NCBI GenBank assembly: GCA_964019055.1
Contig: OZ025213.1
Location: forward strand, 2,420,769 to 2,484,768
Direction: 5' to 3'
DNA length: 64,000 nt
DNA from: Anthopleura xanthogrammica
Lineage: Eukaryota; Cnidaria; Anthozoa; Actiniaria; Actiniidae
Part shown: one piece after another, positions 41,391 through 51,984 of the stretch
How the letters are laid out: each line of letters opens with the position of its first letter
Position numbering within the stretch: the first letter of the stretch is position 1
The notes under the pieces: model-generated
What the model was told of the DNA's origin: nothing
The model's input: only the letters and a program-made list of their open reading frames with translations
Database searches by the model: none
Translations under genes and position numbers: made by a program

Positions 41391-44197
41391 GTTGAGGGGA
41401 GGCGTAAAATGTGTATAATAGGATCCTTAGATTTGCTATTCGAACGGGAAATCTTCACAAGAAGTCTTGACGGCAAACACTACCGACCAAGTAGATTATA
41501 GGCCATACATGATAATCACGTTTTACGAGGTGAGATTCGATAATGGCCTCTTAAAACAAACAGGTTAATTTTTGGTATTTATTCTTAATTTCGTCAGAGT
41601 ATTACGATTAAACCCGAATCCAGTTATAACTAATGGAGAAAACTCTACGATATATCTTGGTTTAGATATAATAGGATTACAATAACGCTCTCCGTATGCT
41701 AAGTCTATCTTACACACACGTGAAACCCCAGAGAGATTGACTAATTCGTAAATGATCCCCAGACAAGTAAGCTTACACGTCCCTACCGACGTACTTATCC
41801 TAGGAGCCCGCTAATACTATTAAACTCAACGTTAAAAACCCTTTAAAACCTCCAGTGATCTCCAGTAAATTGACGTAGTCCTCCAATAAGATTGGCCATT
41901 TGGTTCTTAAAGAGTAATTCTTATGTTTAGTTCTCATATAGATTTAAATACGCTGGATAAAGTGAGCGCGAACTCTCTGGACGCATCCTGTCTTGGCAGT
42001 TTATACTAGGCATATAAGAGGTTTGTTTTAATTCACTACACATTAGATTCAGTTAACACCACTGAAGATCCGGTCTAAGTCAACAGGTCCACATTAACCC
42101 GTAATGGCTACTCCTCCTGTTTCAACCTTATAGCGAGTGGACTACTAATTACTTATGTCATGGAGCAAAGCGAAAACGACTAGAGTATTAGGGTATGATT
42201 TCACTCCTGTCATATGCATCCCCGATTCGAGCCTTCCCAGACAGTTCAAGTTTCAGCGGTTTTTTTCGTTTTTCAAAAGCCGAAACACCTGTTTGAGTGA
42301 TATTAGCACTGCGCTTACGGATTGAAGCTTGCTGCATGAAGTATAAAGTACTTGACTAGGTTTACTCTAAATGGTCTGAGATCATACCTTTTGTTTTGAA
42401 ATAGATCCAATAGCGATCTGTCAAAGCCAGCACAACGCGACGAGATCACTGTATGTGGAGTAGTATCCCATGCACTCTGTTCTTTGTTCTTCCAAAACCT
42501 TTATGTTTAGCGGTCTTTGACGTGGGCGGAGTTGTATCAACGCTCTTTCTTTATTCCCTTAAAAGAATTAGAACTCTAATCGTTGAACTTCTAACCGCCT
42601 TTTTAAGCTTTAAAGTGCAAGTTAAATGTACCTATTACGTGTGCAGGAGCTGTAATTAACATCTTCGGAACTTCTTTCTACTTCGAGTTTCTTTATACTT
42701 TGCAAATTAACACTTCCATTTAGCGAAAAAGAAAAATATTCTGCGGAAATGCGAATTGTTCTTTTTTCAAAGCGCGATTATTTTTTCTTTTTTTTTTGGT
42801 TGTGAAATACAATAAAGTGCGGTTTTAGTGGTAACCGCAGCTAACTACCGTAAAGAACGAGTTCGGTTATGGAAATGTTCGGCTCTTTTTGTCATGGGGA
42901 TTTGTTGAAAAATTTTTTACTTTGATCCTGAAACTAGTCAAATGTTGTGGGATGAGATATAAGATGGTTTGGGTATCATAACGCGACATCTTATCAGTTG
43001 GTTTGAAATAAGAGGTTCATTGGGGGAATAACAGGATGTAAAGGAAAAGAAAGTGGAATAATATAATTCGTTTTTAAATAAGTTGAGCGAAAAAAATATG
43101 ACCTATAGTTTGAAATAAAATGTATATTAGAAAAATATGTGTTAGAGGAAATGAATGGAATAAAGATTGGCCGTATTTAAGTTAAACAAAAATTTAACTC
43201 GTTTGAAAATAAAGACGGTAAAAATGCTCAAGAGCGAAAAAAGTGAGTAAAGATTTAGGAATTCGGTTAATTGGATCTCTTCTTAGATGTTATTCATCGA
43301 GCGAGAAACGAATGCAGGAGAAAGGGGAATAATTATTCCTTTCTTTTCTTTGCATTATTTCTCTATCCATTTAGTCGCATCAAATGCCAAGAATATAAAA
43401 TTACTTTTGAAAAAAAAAAAAAAAAAGGATAAAAATGCTAATGCCTTGAAGTTAATATATTGTCAAGACTCAAAGAGGAGGATTTGTCCGTTGTTTACCG
43501 AGTTTCTACTTCCTTCTTTGCTAGCCATATCAGATGTTTTACTCATTCTGTTAAGTGTTGGTCTTTTTTTGACTCTACGTGCTCAGAAACCATGAATGCA
43601 AACAATACACACAAGTCATATATATAGTGGTAAACACAGGACCTTGTGACTTGGTTCTATGTTCCATGAGATTAATTTGCTAGGAGTAACCCAAGTGTCT
43701 GTAAACAATTCTAAACTACAACCTGCTATTGTCGTAACGTGTTAATCTATTTAGTTTGGTAATTGGATTAATGCAAGAGCAGGGACAACCTGAACACCAT
43801 TGTACAAGACGTTGTTCTCGCTAAACCAACACAGTCTTGCACTTGTTTACTCGTCATTAATTAAATGGCTTTTAACTAGAGGAAGTAATCGGAACATAGA
43901 GGTTTAATTCCATTCATACTCACTCCTAAAGGATTAAAAGACAAAATAACGTCAGTTAAAAAGAACTTTGTTGTTTTTTCGCAAGCGGACGACGTTTTGT
44001 TGTCGAGCAAACAAAAACGGGACAGGTGAAAAAACGAAATGAAATTGAATAAAGACTGTTATAAAATCAAATAATGATTTACTGGTAAAAAACCAATCTT
44101 AGACTCAATTTTTCGAGGAGTTTTTCGGTGGCTTTTAAACTGACTGACTGACCGCGCAAACACAAGTTCACACACTCAAGTATTTATCGTAACAACA

Positions 44198-44215
44198 CTG
44201 ATTACCAACTGGTAA
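44198..44215. repeat. Dyad GATTACC / GGTAATC
   Basis: GATTACC and GGTAATC face each other across four bases, and further ATTACTGG/GGATTACCC words lie within the next 60 bases. This could be a small cluster of homeodomain-like binding sites or simply chance. Confidence 0.4.
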
Positions 44216-44962
44216 TCCTTCGAGTTGGAGTGGAGTAATTACTGGATTACCCAGCGCATCGGAATAACGTTTCGGATAAACGACACGTGCACTGTCTTAG
44301 TCTCGTTATATTCTCACTATTAATCGATTGTACAGAGATTATTTCCTTTGTTTTGGGCTCTGAAAACACAGCGGAAAAGCGGTGAACTTCTAACTATTCT
44401 GAGGCAGACAGAATTAACTTAAACAAAGAGTTGTACTTAATAGTTCCTTCAGCTAAAAAAATCGTCGAAGCAAGCGTTACGTTACGTTAAATTACTCTTC
44501 TCCAAAACAAAAACAAAACATTTCTCAGTAGCTTGAAGTCTAAACTTAGTTCTTTACACGTGAGAAAGGAATTTTAACAAGGTCCCAAGCGTAACTTGAG
44601 ATGATATTTAGGCTAGGTAGTCAGAGTAAAAACCAAAGCCATTGATTGCTAGCCTTTGTTGTGGTTTTGAGTACTGATCTAGACAAGAAATTGATGGTTT
44701 GGTAATTGGGAAAACCCACTTCCTTAAATGTCACTGTACATTTTCTGTCATTTTCCTAGTCTTCGCACAGGTGACTAGGATAATTATGATAATTTATGCA
44801 AGAGAAAGTGATCCACCAATCGAGATTAAGTACCGTGAGCTGGGCTAAATGTGCGCACTTGATATATGTGTGTGTAAGGTATTCAATCAGTGACCAACGT
44901 TAGGCCATGCTGTGCGCTCTAGGATTCAAATCTTGGGATGCGGGAGGAAAGGATTTTTTAAA

Positions 44963-44984
44963 GGGGGGGGGGGGGGGGGGGGGG
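44963..44984. repeat. Homopolymer run of 22 G
   Basis: An uninterrupted run of 22 G residues is followed by AGGGAG. The exact length of such a run is often unreliable in assemblies. Together with shorter G/C runs at about 48.55, 48.86 and 53.03 kb it shows that G homopolymers are tolerated in this genome. Confidence 0.9.
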
Positions 44985-45832
44985 AGGGAGATGTCTGACT
45001 GGTCTCTTAGATAAGATAAGGGTTGCGAGAAAAAATAATGTACAAGCCCTCCCTACAGGGTACGCCTTTTGCACAGCACAACTTTGCTTTGTACACCAAA
45101 AAAAACATCACTGAGGAAGACTCCAGTTGAGCTGACACGTCTGAGAAAAAAACCCTTATTTTTCATGTAACTTTTAAACTATGCGCTTTTTTCGTTTGGA
45201 CTACTGTATGTAACAGAATAACGCTTCAGGTTTGTGCTTTAATGTAACAACTTGGACAGTTTCTCTGTTGTCAAAAGAGCTTACGAATTTAGTTTCAACG
45301 AAAAGGGCTCGAACTTCCTCACGAGGACGAAGGTATGCAGGGCTATGTAGGTGTTCTGCAGGCAACAATAATCAAAAGTATCACTTCCTTTTCGGATATG
45401 TTATTACAAAATATAGCATAATGAATATGTACAAAGTTTAGGTTAGTTCAGTACAAATCCGCATGCTTCTAGCAAATGCATCAGTAATGGTTCTACTAAA
45501 CGTTTAGACTCGGTATAGACGAGTTTATGGGATTCCTGTGGACGCGCGTACACTTGCTAATTGCCTTTCTAGTTAAAACTTATTATAATGAAGCATTTCT
45601 ACCTTTTTACAGACTTTTTAAACTTTCTTCCGTTCCCTACCCCACATCACTTTTCGCGAGTAAGAGCTTCTTTAGAAGTTAGACACATTTGGTGTCAAGT
45701 ATGTAAAGTTTTTCTCAGAAGCTATATATGAATTAACAGGGTGGGCGTTCCTAGTCATACCTCAGTCTAGTTTAGTACTACGTTTTGCGCACCTAAGATA
45801 TATGTACAGTACAGTATCTACAAGTATATAGT

Positions 45833-46260
45833 GTGTTAATCACACAGGGATACCGTTAACAGACTTCTGTGTGAATGTTAGCTGTACTAGTCATCTTTTG
45901 CGCGCATAGGATATATATATGTGTATGTACAAGGTGTTAATCACACAGGGATACCGTTAAGAGACTTCTGTGTGAATGTTAGCTGTACTAGTCATCTTTT
46001 GTGCGCATAGGATATATATATGTGTATGTACAAGGTGTTAATCACACAGGGATACCGTTAAGAGACTTCTGTTTGAGTGTTAGCTGTACTAGTAATCTTT
46101 TGTGCGCATGAGACATATGTATGTACATGCAGTGTGTTAATCAGACAGGGATACCGTTATATAGCATATTCTGTTTGAATGTTAGCTGTACTAACCTTTT
46201 GTGTGCATGTCATATATGTATGTACATGTAGTGTGTTAATCACACAGGGATACCATTAAC
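45833..46260. repeat. Tandem repeat array, period about 100 bp, four full copies plus a partial
   Basis: Units begin with GTGTTAATCACACAGGGATA at 45833, 45934, 46035, 46134 and 46233. Spacing is 101, 101, 99 and 99 bases. Each unit holds TCACACAG and CTGTGTGA in inverted orientation about 23 bases apart, then GTTAGCTGTACTAGT, a TTTTGTGCGCAT segment and an AT-rich ATATATGTATGTACA tail. Copies 2 and 3 are nearly identical and the outer copies diverge, as expected for unequal exchange. The array lies just beyond the 3' end of the C2-domain gene. No coding potential is seen. Confidence 0.9.
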
Positions 46261-46513
46261 AAGAAAAACCTTGGAAGACGAACCAGCATTACGACTACTG
46301 ACCGAATAGAGCTGAAAAAGACAAGAGTAATAAACATCAACGAAACAATATCATAACATGACAAAATTTTCTATACTCACAAAAAAATTCTGAAAAAAAA
46401 TCAGACCAAGTCGGAATAACAATGGAGCACTTTCCCCATGGTTTATACGGATGGGTTTCCTGTGGTTTTGACGGGAAAGTTGGTGCGGAAACGTGCGCAT
46501 CTTCACTGCGGTA

Positions 46514-49500
46514 TTACTCTATTACACCGATACTGCGCAGCAAGTATTCAATAAGAATGATCGCGTTATTTCGCGTAGTATTTACCTTTCTTCCTTTCTT
46601 TTTGATAGAATGTACAAAAGTGGGATATTTATACATGGCATGGGCGTACATCGCTTCTCTGAACTCTTGAGCTAACGCATTCTGTGCCCATTCTGCTCGC
46701 TTTAGAGAAGCATTTTTCTACAAAAGGACAAGAAAACAATATTATTTAATGCGGATTTGCCTTGAATGCAGAGCAAATAACTGCATAGTCCAGCATGGTA
46801 AAATACAACTGGACACTCTGAGCTACCCTGAAGTTCAGTTCAAAGTTCTGAACTAGAAAGAACACAAAAAGAATGGGCTTTTGGAAAGGTTTTGGATAAA
46901 AAAAAAAGAAGGAAGCTTCATATCAAATGTACAGGCTGGCAGTCAGATGCTTGGGAGTGGAGGGGTGTCAATTGGAGCAGAAAGAGAATGGAAAGAAAAC
47001 TGAAGAGGAAAGAGATAGCATACTGCCCTGACTTTGATCAGCCCAGAGGTTGTTACAGGGTTCGATCTATGAGTTAACCATGCCCTGACTTTGATCAGCC
47101 CAGAAGTAGTAGTTTCAGGGTACAGTACATAGTTTTTTTGTTTATATCCCAAAGAAGATGCTTACCAAATCAGCCAACGGCAAAACTTTCCTACAAGGTT
47201 CTTCATCATCTAAGTCAAGGTTTCCAAGTTCAATATGAACCTGACCTAATGACATGTCCTCTCCAATAAGAGCTTTGCCAAATACATGTAACAGCACTGA
47301 CCTGTTGAGTGTGAAAATCATCAGATGTTAATAGATTGGAAGCATTCTACAAACATATTTTGAGGAGGGAAAGAAAGTGCAATGGAAGGGAATTGGAAGA
47401 GAAGAGATTAAAGGTCAGGATCAGAAGGGAGGAGATAAAAAATGGGAGGAGAAAAAAAGATCTGTGTGGGGTTAAGTCAAACAACAAGGAGCAGGTATAG
47501 ATCAGTTGGTTAGTGCACAGCCTTTGGAGTTAGAGGTGGATAGTTTGATCCTCAGGATCTCCACTTCTGTTTTGACTTCTCTCTGTTCTGTGTACCTTTA
47601 GCTTTAAAAACCAACAATAAGGAGCACTGATAGTTTGATGGGTAAAAGGAGCACCTTTGATTGCTTCATACCTAAGCCCCTGGCTCGGCTGGGCAACCAT
47701 GGCCCGCATTTCGAAAAAAATACTGCCTTTGCCTTTTTTATAACACAGTTTAAGAAACTGCAGAAAAAACTTTTTTTTCAGGATATAAAATAGTACTTGC
47801 CTTGATGATAATTCTTCTTTTGGCAATTCAAACTCAAATGTCTCATCAAACACTGGATTCAGTGTGTCTTTTATAACCTTAATGAAATATTGTTAAGAGA
47901 AAAAAATCAAACACTTGGCACTGAAGGGATACTGTTCCATGTACAGTATACACCTATTTCAATTAACGTTAATAACGGGAGATCTGAGACCTATACGAAT
48001 TGTGGAAGGCTGAATGCTCATCTCATAATTAATGCAAATACATAGTTACAATCATGCTTATGCTTGAATGGTATTGAATTGCTCATTTGTGTCACTTATC
48101 GCATTAATTCCAAAAACATTTATGTTGACACCCACCAATTCCTATTGGTCTCAGATCGACAATTCCAGATCTACGTTATCAACATTAATCGAAATAGGTT
48201 TGTTTTAATATGACAAGCTTACTGTATGGTATTGTGCAATTCAATTCCATTTTTTAAATTGGAAAACATTAAAGGAATAGTGAATATTCCTTGAGACTAA
48301 TAATAAACTAGAGGGGGAGGGGTGCATAAAATAAGGAGGATTGCAAATTTTCATTCAGAACAAGAGGGGGATCCAGCAAATAAAACTAAGACAATTAGTC
48401 CTCATTAATGGTACAGAGGGCGTATCCAGGGGGAAGACCCAGGAGTCTGGCACCCCCATGCTTTTGGTAATGTTTTTAGCAAGTGATAATGAGTATAAGT
48501 TGAGTAGCCCTGTGATAAGTTCATGCGACTTACTGAAGTGATGTTCTGTAAATGGTTTTTGCCCCCCCCCTCCTTGATGGTAGATGTTGCAACTAGGATT
48601 ACCTTGGTGTCTTCACTGTGTTTTAATCCTGATACTGAACACCTAACATAGCTATCTGATGTATTAGCTATAGTATTAGATGGCTTTAGGTTTGTTGCAC
48701 TGTTGACAGTCAGGACAAGTGTGTCTGGATCTTGGTACTCTAGAGTAGCATCAAGTGTTCCAGTGATGCTGAAGTCAGTCTAGCAAAAATCATAAATAAT
48801 AATTTAACATAATTACTAAAAATTGCTTATAAGGGACTGGTCATAATGCAAAGGGGATGGGGGGGGGGGGGGGGGTAGAACTAGAATTGAATTAGCATTT
48901 TTAATGCTGGCCCATTATTAAATGAGCTTGAAAAAGTGATGATCCACCCCCAATTTTGAAGCAAAATTGCATAGATGTTAGACGTTCCATTTTATAGATA
49001 GCCCACCCCTTTCAAGGAGCTCAAAATTATGTGGCCCACCCCCTGTTTTTGCCAGCCCACCCCCTTTACTTTATGACCAGTCCCTAAATGAGAACAAAAT
49101 AATACATGGTTACCTGGAGTTGCAGCATGTACCAATCAGTATGTGTCCCAGAGTTAAGATAGATTCTAGACAGGTCTACAACAGCTTCACCATTGAAATC
49201 ATCTTCACCAAAAAAATCATGATCCCATATTGTTGCACGAAGTTTAGTGTTGGCAATATCAGCTTGAGGCAATTTGAATTGAAAGATTTCATTGAAAACT
49301 GGGTTCAGAGTTTTCTGCTTGAATCTAGTCTTTTTACTGCCTTCTTCAAATCTGCAAAATATGATTAAAACAATGCTGAGTGTACTAAGTTAAGAATGGG
49401 GGATTATTTTTTAAATTATTGGGTTCGTAACTACAGTATATTGTAGTCAAATTTTGTATAGGATCTTGTCTAGGATCCTATTCCTACTTGTGACATTACA

Positions 49501-51106
49501 GTACAAACAAATGTAATCTTGTGTAAGATTCCTATGCAGGATCTCATTCAGGATTCTACTCAGGATCCTGTTCATAAACAAGATCTTTGCCAGGATTCTA
49601 TTCTTAAGTAGGATCCTGTGTCCTATTCAGCTAGGATCCTATTCTGGGAGTGCAACCACATGACTCAAAATCCCCTGACATATAAAAGACAATGAAATAG
49701 CTGCCATCTTAGTTGATATAACAGGGGAATTTTAACAAGGAATGCTTTTTAATGTTAACCAACATGGTGGTTAGTGATGTAACATATGCACCCTAAGAAT
49801 AGGATCGTGTCTAGAATATGCACCAGGGAAAGTGTCACAGTATGGAATTCGAAAGAGTGACAGGATATTTATCCCATCAATTCACCAGAGATATAACTTA
49901 GTTGTTCCTTACCTATCTGGAACAAGATCAAGAACTACATAAGGATCAGATTTTCCATTCAGATCCCTTGCAACCAAATCCCTGGCCCGGATAACTTTAA
50001 CGAGTAATAGCTGCTCTCTGTGATTGTACTTTAGTGCCAGTTCAACATCACCTTTGATGTCACCACTATCAGCTTGGGTTACAGTTGGATCCATACGCTT
50101 GAACATCTCTTTAATAAGATCAGTACTTGCAAGCTTTGGTAAAAATAAGACAAAATCTTGTGTTTAAATAAAAGTAAAAAAAACCCAACATATAAACAAA
50201 TAACAAATTTTATTTTACATTTTACTCACTATCTCGCTTCTGACTTTTTGAGAGCCCTCAGCCAATTCCTGATATTGTGTGAACTCAAAGTGATAAATGT
50301 ATTATCTGTAGGTTTTGCCTACAGATAATACATTTATCATGTCGAGTTCACTTAAGGTCACAATGGAAATGGAAATATGTTTGCTATTTTTTCGAAAGCA
50401 GAATTAGATTTTTATTCTTAGTTTACAAAGTGTATAAATATAAAACAATTATTGAATTTGGTTTTCACATGATATCGTAAACTTATCAAGACCTCTTTCG
50501 TTTTATCTGCCTCGGCTGATAACACGGCCTTGGTCTGTATAATTTACGATATCAAGCTCAAACTCATCCAATAATTGTTTAAGAACATCTAGGATTGTCT
50601 CCCCTCCCCCACACACAAACACATGCACCCATACACTTTCTTTTATCTTTTCGGGTTGGAATGGGAGGGATGGGATGGCTCGAAATTGGAGTACCCATTC
50701 CCAAGATTTTTTGTTGGAAATGAAACCAATAATGCAATAAGAAAATGTACACAAAACTGAGCTGCCTGCAATATGACAAACCAATGCAACAAACTAATTT
50801 TTGTTGTTGACAGTACAAGACCTAATGAGGTGTACAGTACAGTTACAACTTGCCATTTCTCTTGAGAAAAAAAACACCACGAGGAAGAGAAAGCAGTAAA
50901 AAACTTCTCAGAGCAATTACCTCCTTTTGGAAACACGCCGCATTCTTCTTTTTGTTCTTCATGAACTTGTTCTTAGCTTCCATTAACTTGGCCATCCCAG
51001 CCATGTCTTTGACATGCAAACTTTGCGAGTCTTCATGGGTTGTTTCTTGGTTTTGCGAATCAACTGTTTCCCATTGCCGCCTTGAAACGCTTGCACCGGC
51101 ACCCAT
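46514..51106 (-). CDS. Tandem C2-domain protein with N-myristoylation signal, 7 exons, 412 aa
   Basis: This is probably a membrane-associated phospholipid/Ca2+-binding protein, of unknown precise family. The exons are 51106-50921, 50133-49913, 49351-49114, 48779-48603, 47877-47801, 47301-47166 and 46717-46514. The total is 1239 nt and all phases agree. The start MGAGAS fits the MGxxxS N-myristoylation consensus; no transmembrane segment is seen. A Lys-rich stretch follows at about residues 40-57. C2A (about 88-215) has all five usual acidic ligands: D119, D125, D179, D181 and D187. C2B (about 219-340) keeps D257 but has T251, G308, A310 and M316 at the other ligand positions, so it probably does not bind calcium. 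Domain topology resembles the synaptotagmin/Doc2/rabphilin group. The tail from residue 346 contains a Trp/Ala-rich amphipathic-looking helix. Intron 5 uses a GC donor. The last exon could instead splice onward at a GTAAAT near residue 386, so the extreme C-terminus is less certain. The gene is head to head with SAR1. Confidence 0.88.
47034..47131. repeat. Tandem duplication of a 47-bp unit in intron 6 of the C2 gene
   Basis: TGCCCTGACTTTGATCAGCC occurs at 47034 and again at 47081, followed each time by a similar CAGA-rich segment and CAGGGT. Each unit carries CCCTGA and a later CAGGG in inverted orientation. It looks like a young local duplication. Confidence 0.8.
47482..47626 (+). mobile_element. 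tRNA-derived SINE-like insertion with imperfect target duplication
   Basis: The segment from about 47494 contains a box A-like TAGATCAGTTGGTTAGTGC and, about 30 bases later, a box B-like ATAGTTTGATCCTC. These match the internal promoter of RNA polymerase III and a tRNA-like head. The flanks CAACAAGGAGCA (47482-47493) and CAACAATAAGGAGCA (47612-47626) look like a diverged target-site duplication. The body is only about 118 bases, so it is a short or truncated copy. It lies in intron 5 of the C2 gene, the intron with the GC donor. Confidence 0.6.
47953..48198. mobile_element. MITE-like foldback element, about 246 bp
   Basis: The left end CCTATTTCAATTAACGTTAA and the right end (ATTAATCGAAATAGG) are imperfect inverted repeats. 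The pairing continues inward through AGATCTGAGACC against GGTCTCAGATC. It has no coding capacity. It sits in intron 4 of the C2 gene. Target duplications were not clear. Confidence 0.7.
48832..49085. mobile_element. MITE-like element with AGGGACTGGTCATAA termini and a G/C-rich interior, about 254 bp
   Basis: The left terminus AGGGACTGGTCATAA pairs with TTATGACCAGTCCCT at the right end; this is a perfect 15-bp inverted repeat. Just inside lie GGGGATGGGGG (with a long G run) on the left and several CCCACCCCC words on the right, which extend the pairing loosely. It occupies most of intron 3 of the C2 gene. Confidence 0.8.
49455..49645. repeat. Degenerate short tandem array based on AGGATCCTATTC
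   Basis: At least eight variants of TAGGATCCT/CAGGATTCT followed by ATTC or GTTC occur within 190 bases. Spacing is irregular, about 20-30 bases. It lies in intron 2 of the C2 gene and appears to be a decayed minisatellite. Confidence 0.7.
50279..50351. repeat. Near-perfect hairpin in intron 1 of the C2 gene
   Basis: GTGAACTC, a 4-base mismatch, then TGATAAATGTATTATCTG and TAGG pair with the mirror sequence across a 5-base loop (TTTTG at the centre). Total length is 73 bases. In RNA it would form a long stable stem. It could be a tiny foldback transposon or a small-RNA precursor-like hairpin; no evidence separates these. Confidence 0.75.
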
Positions 51107-51984
51107 GCTCCTAATTTTACTACTTTTCCGTGTCTACACACATTCTGGGGTTAGAATTTTAAGTTTTTAGCAGAGTTTTGTGAGCGTTATTTACTTCACT
51201 ACCGAGGAAGCCATCTTTACCCTTGGCAACTTGTACCGAATGACGTCACGGGGAATCATACTGGACATGCATGCTGGGACATCTTTGCAAGAACAGCAGG
51301 GGAGGGGTGGTACAACATATCATTCACGATCACCCCGGATTCAGTTCTTAATATTGCACGTTTTTGAAAAAGTATAAATAAATAGAAACGTAAAGTGTGA
51401 CACATCACTCGCTTTTGCACAGCGACTGCAGACTGAGTTTACGCTTAATCCAACTCGTCATCAAAAACTAACTGAACATTAATTTCATGCAAAAAATGTA
51501 ATTCACATGAAAAAAAAAGTCATGCTAGAGAACACTTCGTGGACCAAAATTGACTGGATCAGATCAGAGACAATGTCATATTTCTGATCTAATTTTTTGG
51601 GAATAACTTTTTACTCGGTTTTTAAACATTGTTAAATTCTTCACAAAGAAAAAAAGCTTATTGAAAATATCTATAGTCTGTATAGTTATTCAATGCAAAA
51701 ACTGTCATAAAAACTGTCGAAGATTGTCACATTTTTGACATTTATATATTTAAAACGTCATTTTTCCTTCCCACTCAAATGACGTCATTCAGTGATCGTG
51801 ACGTTAAGCACACACCAAAGAGAGGCTGTGTGATCCAATATACGTGGCGCGCTTGCGCAACTCTGACACATCCGGGAATCTCGTATCATAGTCCACAGTA
51901 CTCGTGTAAAGTCCAAAAAGTGAAAAACTCTTTCAACTTTACAGGCATATTTTTACTATAATAGGACAAATTCTTTTAAATTAG
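51107..51984. promoter_or_regulatory. Divergent promoter region of the C2-domain gene and SAR1, with CRE palindromes
   Basis: The two genes face away from each other. This 0.88-kb segment runs from the C2 gene ATG to a splice donor AG|GTAAGT at 51985 that probably ends the non-coding first exon of SAR1. It contains two perfect CRE palindromes TGACGTCA at 51241-51248 and 51780-51787. CRE-type half sites also occur at 51755-51760 (ACGTCA) and 51799-51804 (TGACGT). These match binding sites of CREB/ATF-type bZIP factors. Related TGACGT-containing sites serve ATF6/XBP1 in the unfolded protein response, which controls COPII genes in other animals. The link to SAR1 regulation here is inference. Confidence 0.6.

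Larger units (their letters stand above)
9600..45830. other. About 36 kb gene-poor region
   Basis: On both strands I find only short frames without recognisable domains, without splice-consistent partners and without protein-like composition. The sequence is AT-rich and mostly unique. It contains a few low-complexity tracts (about 36.1-36.3 kb, 40.6-40.9 kb, 41.4 kb and 45.0 kb) and small dyads at 33.4 and 44.2 kb. Foldback elements like those crowding the right third of the window were not noticed here. It could hold distal enhancers, non-coding RNA or rapidly evolving exons, none of which can be recognised by eye. Confidence 0.5.

Noticed and set aside
44880..44945. tRNA-like words (GGATTCAAATC) near 44.93 kb
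   Set aside because: A box B-like match only; no matching box A at the right distance and no cloverleaf could be drawn.
44963..44984. The 22-G run as a structural or regulatory element
   Set aside because: Homopolymer length is unreliable in assemblies and nothing nearby supports a function; kept only as a repeat.
50503..50936. Open frames in intron 1 of the C2 gene, including one with an acidic leucine-rich end
   Set aside because: The exon chain joins 50921 to 50133 in phase without them, and none resembles a C2 protein.
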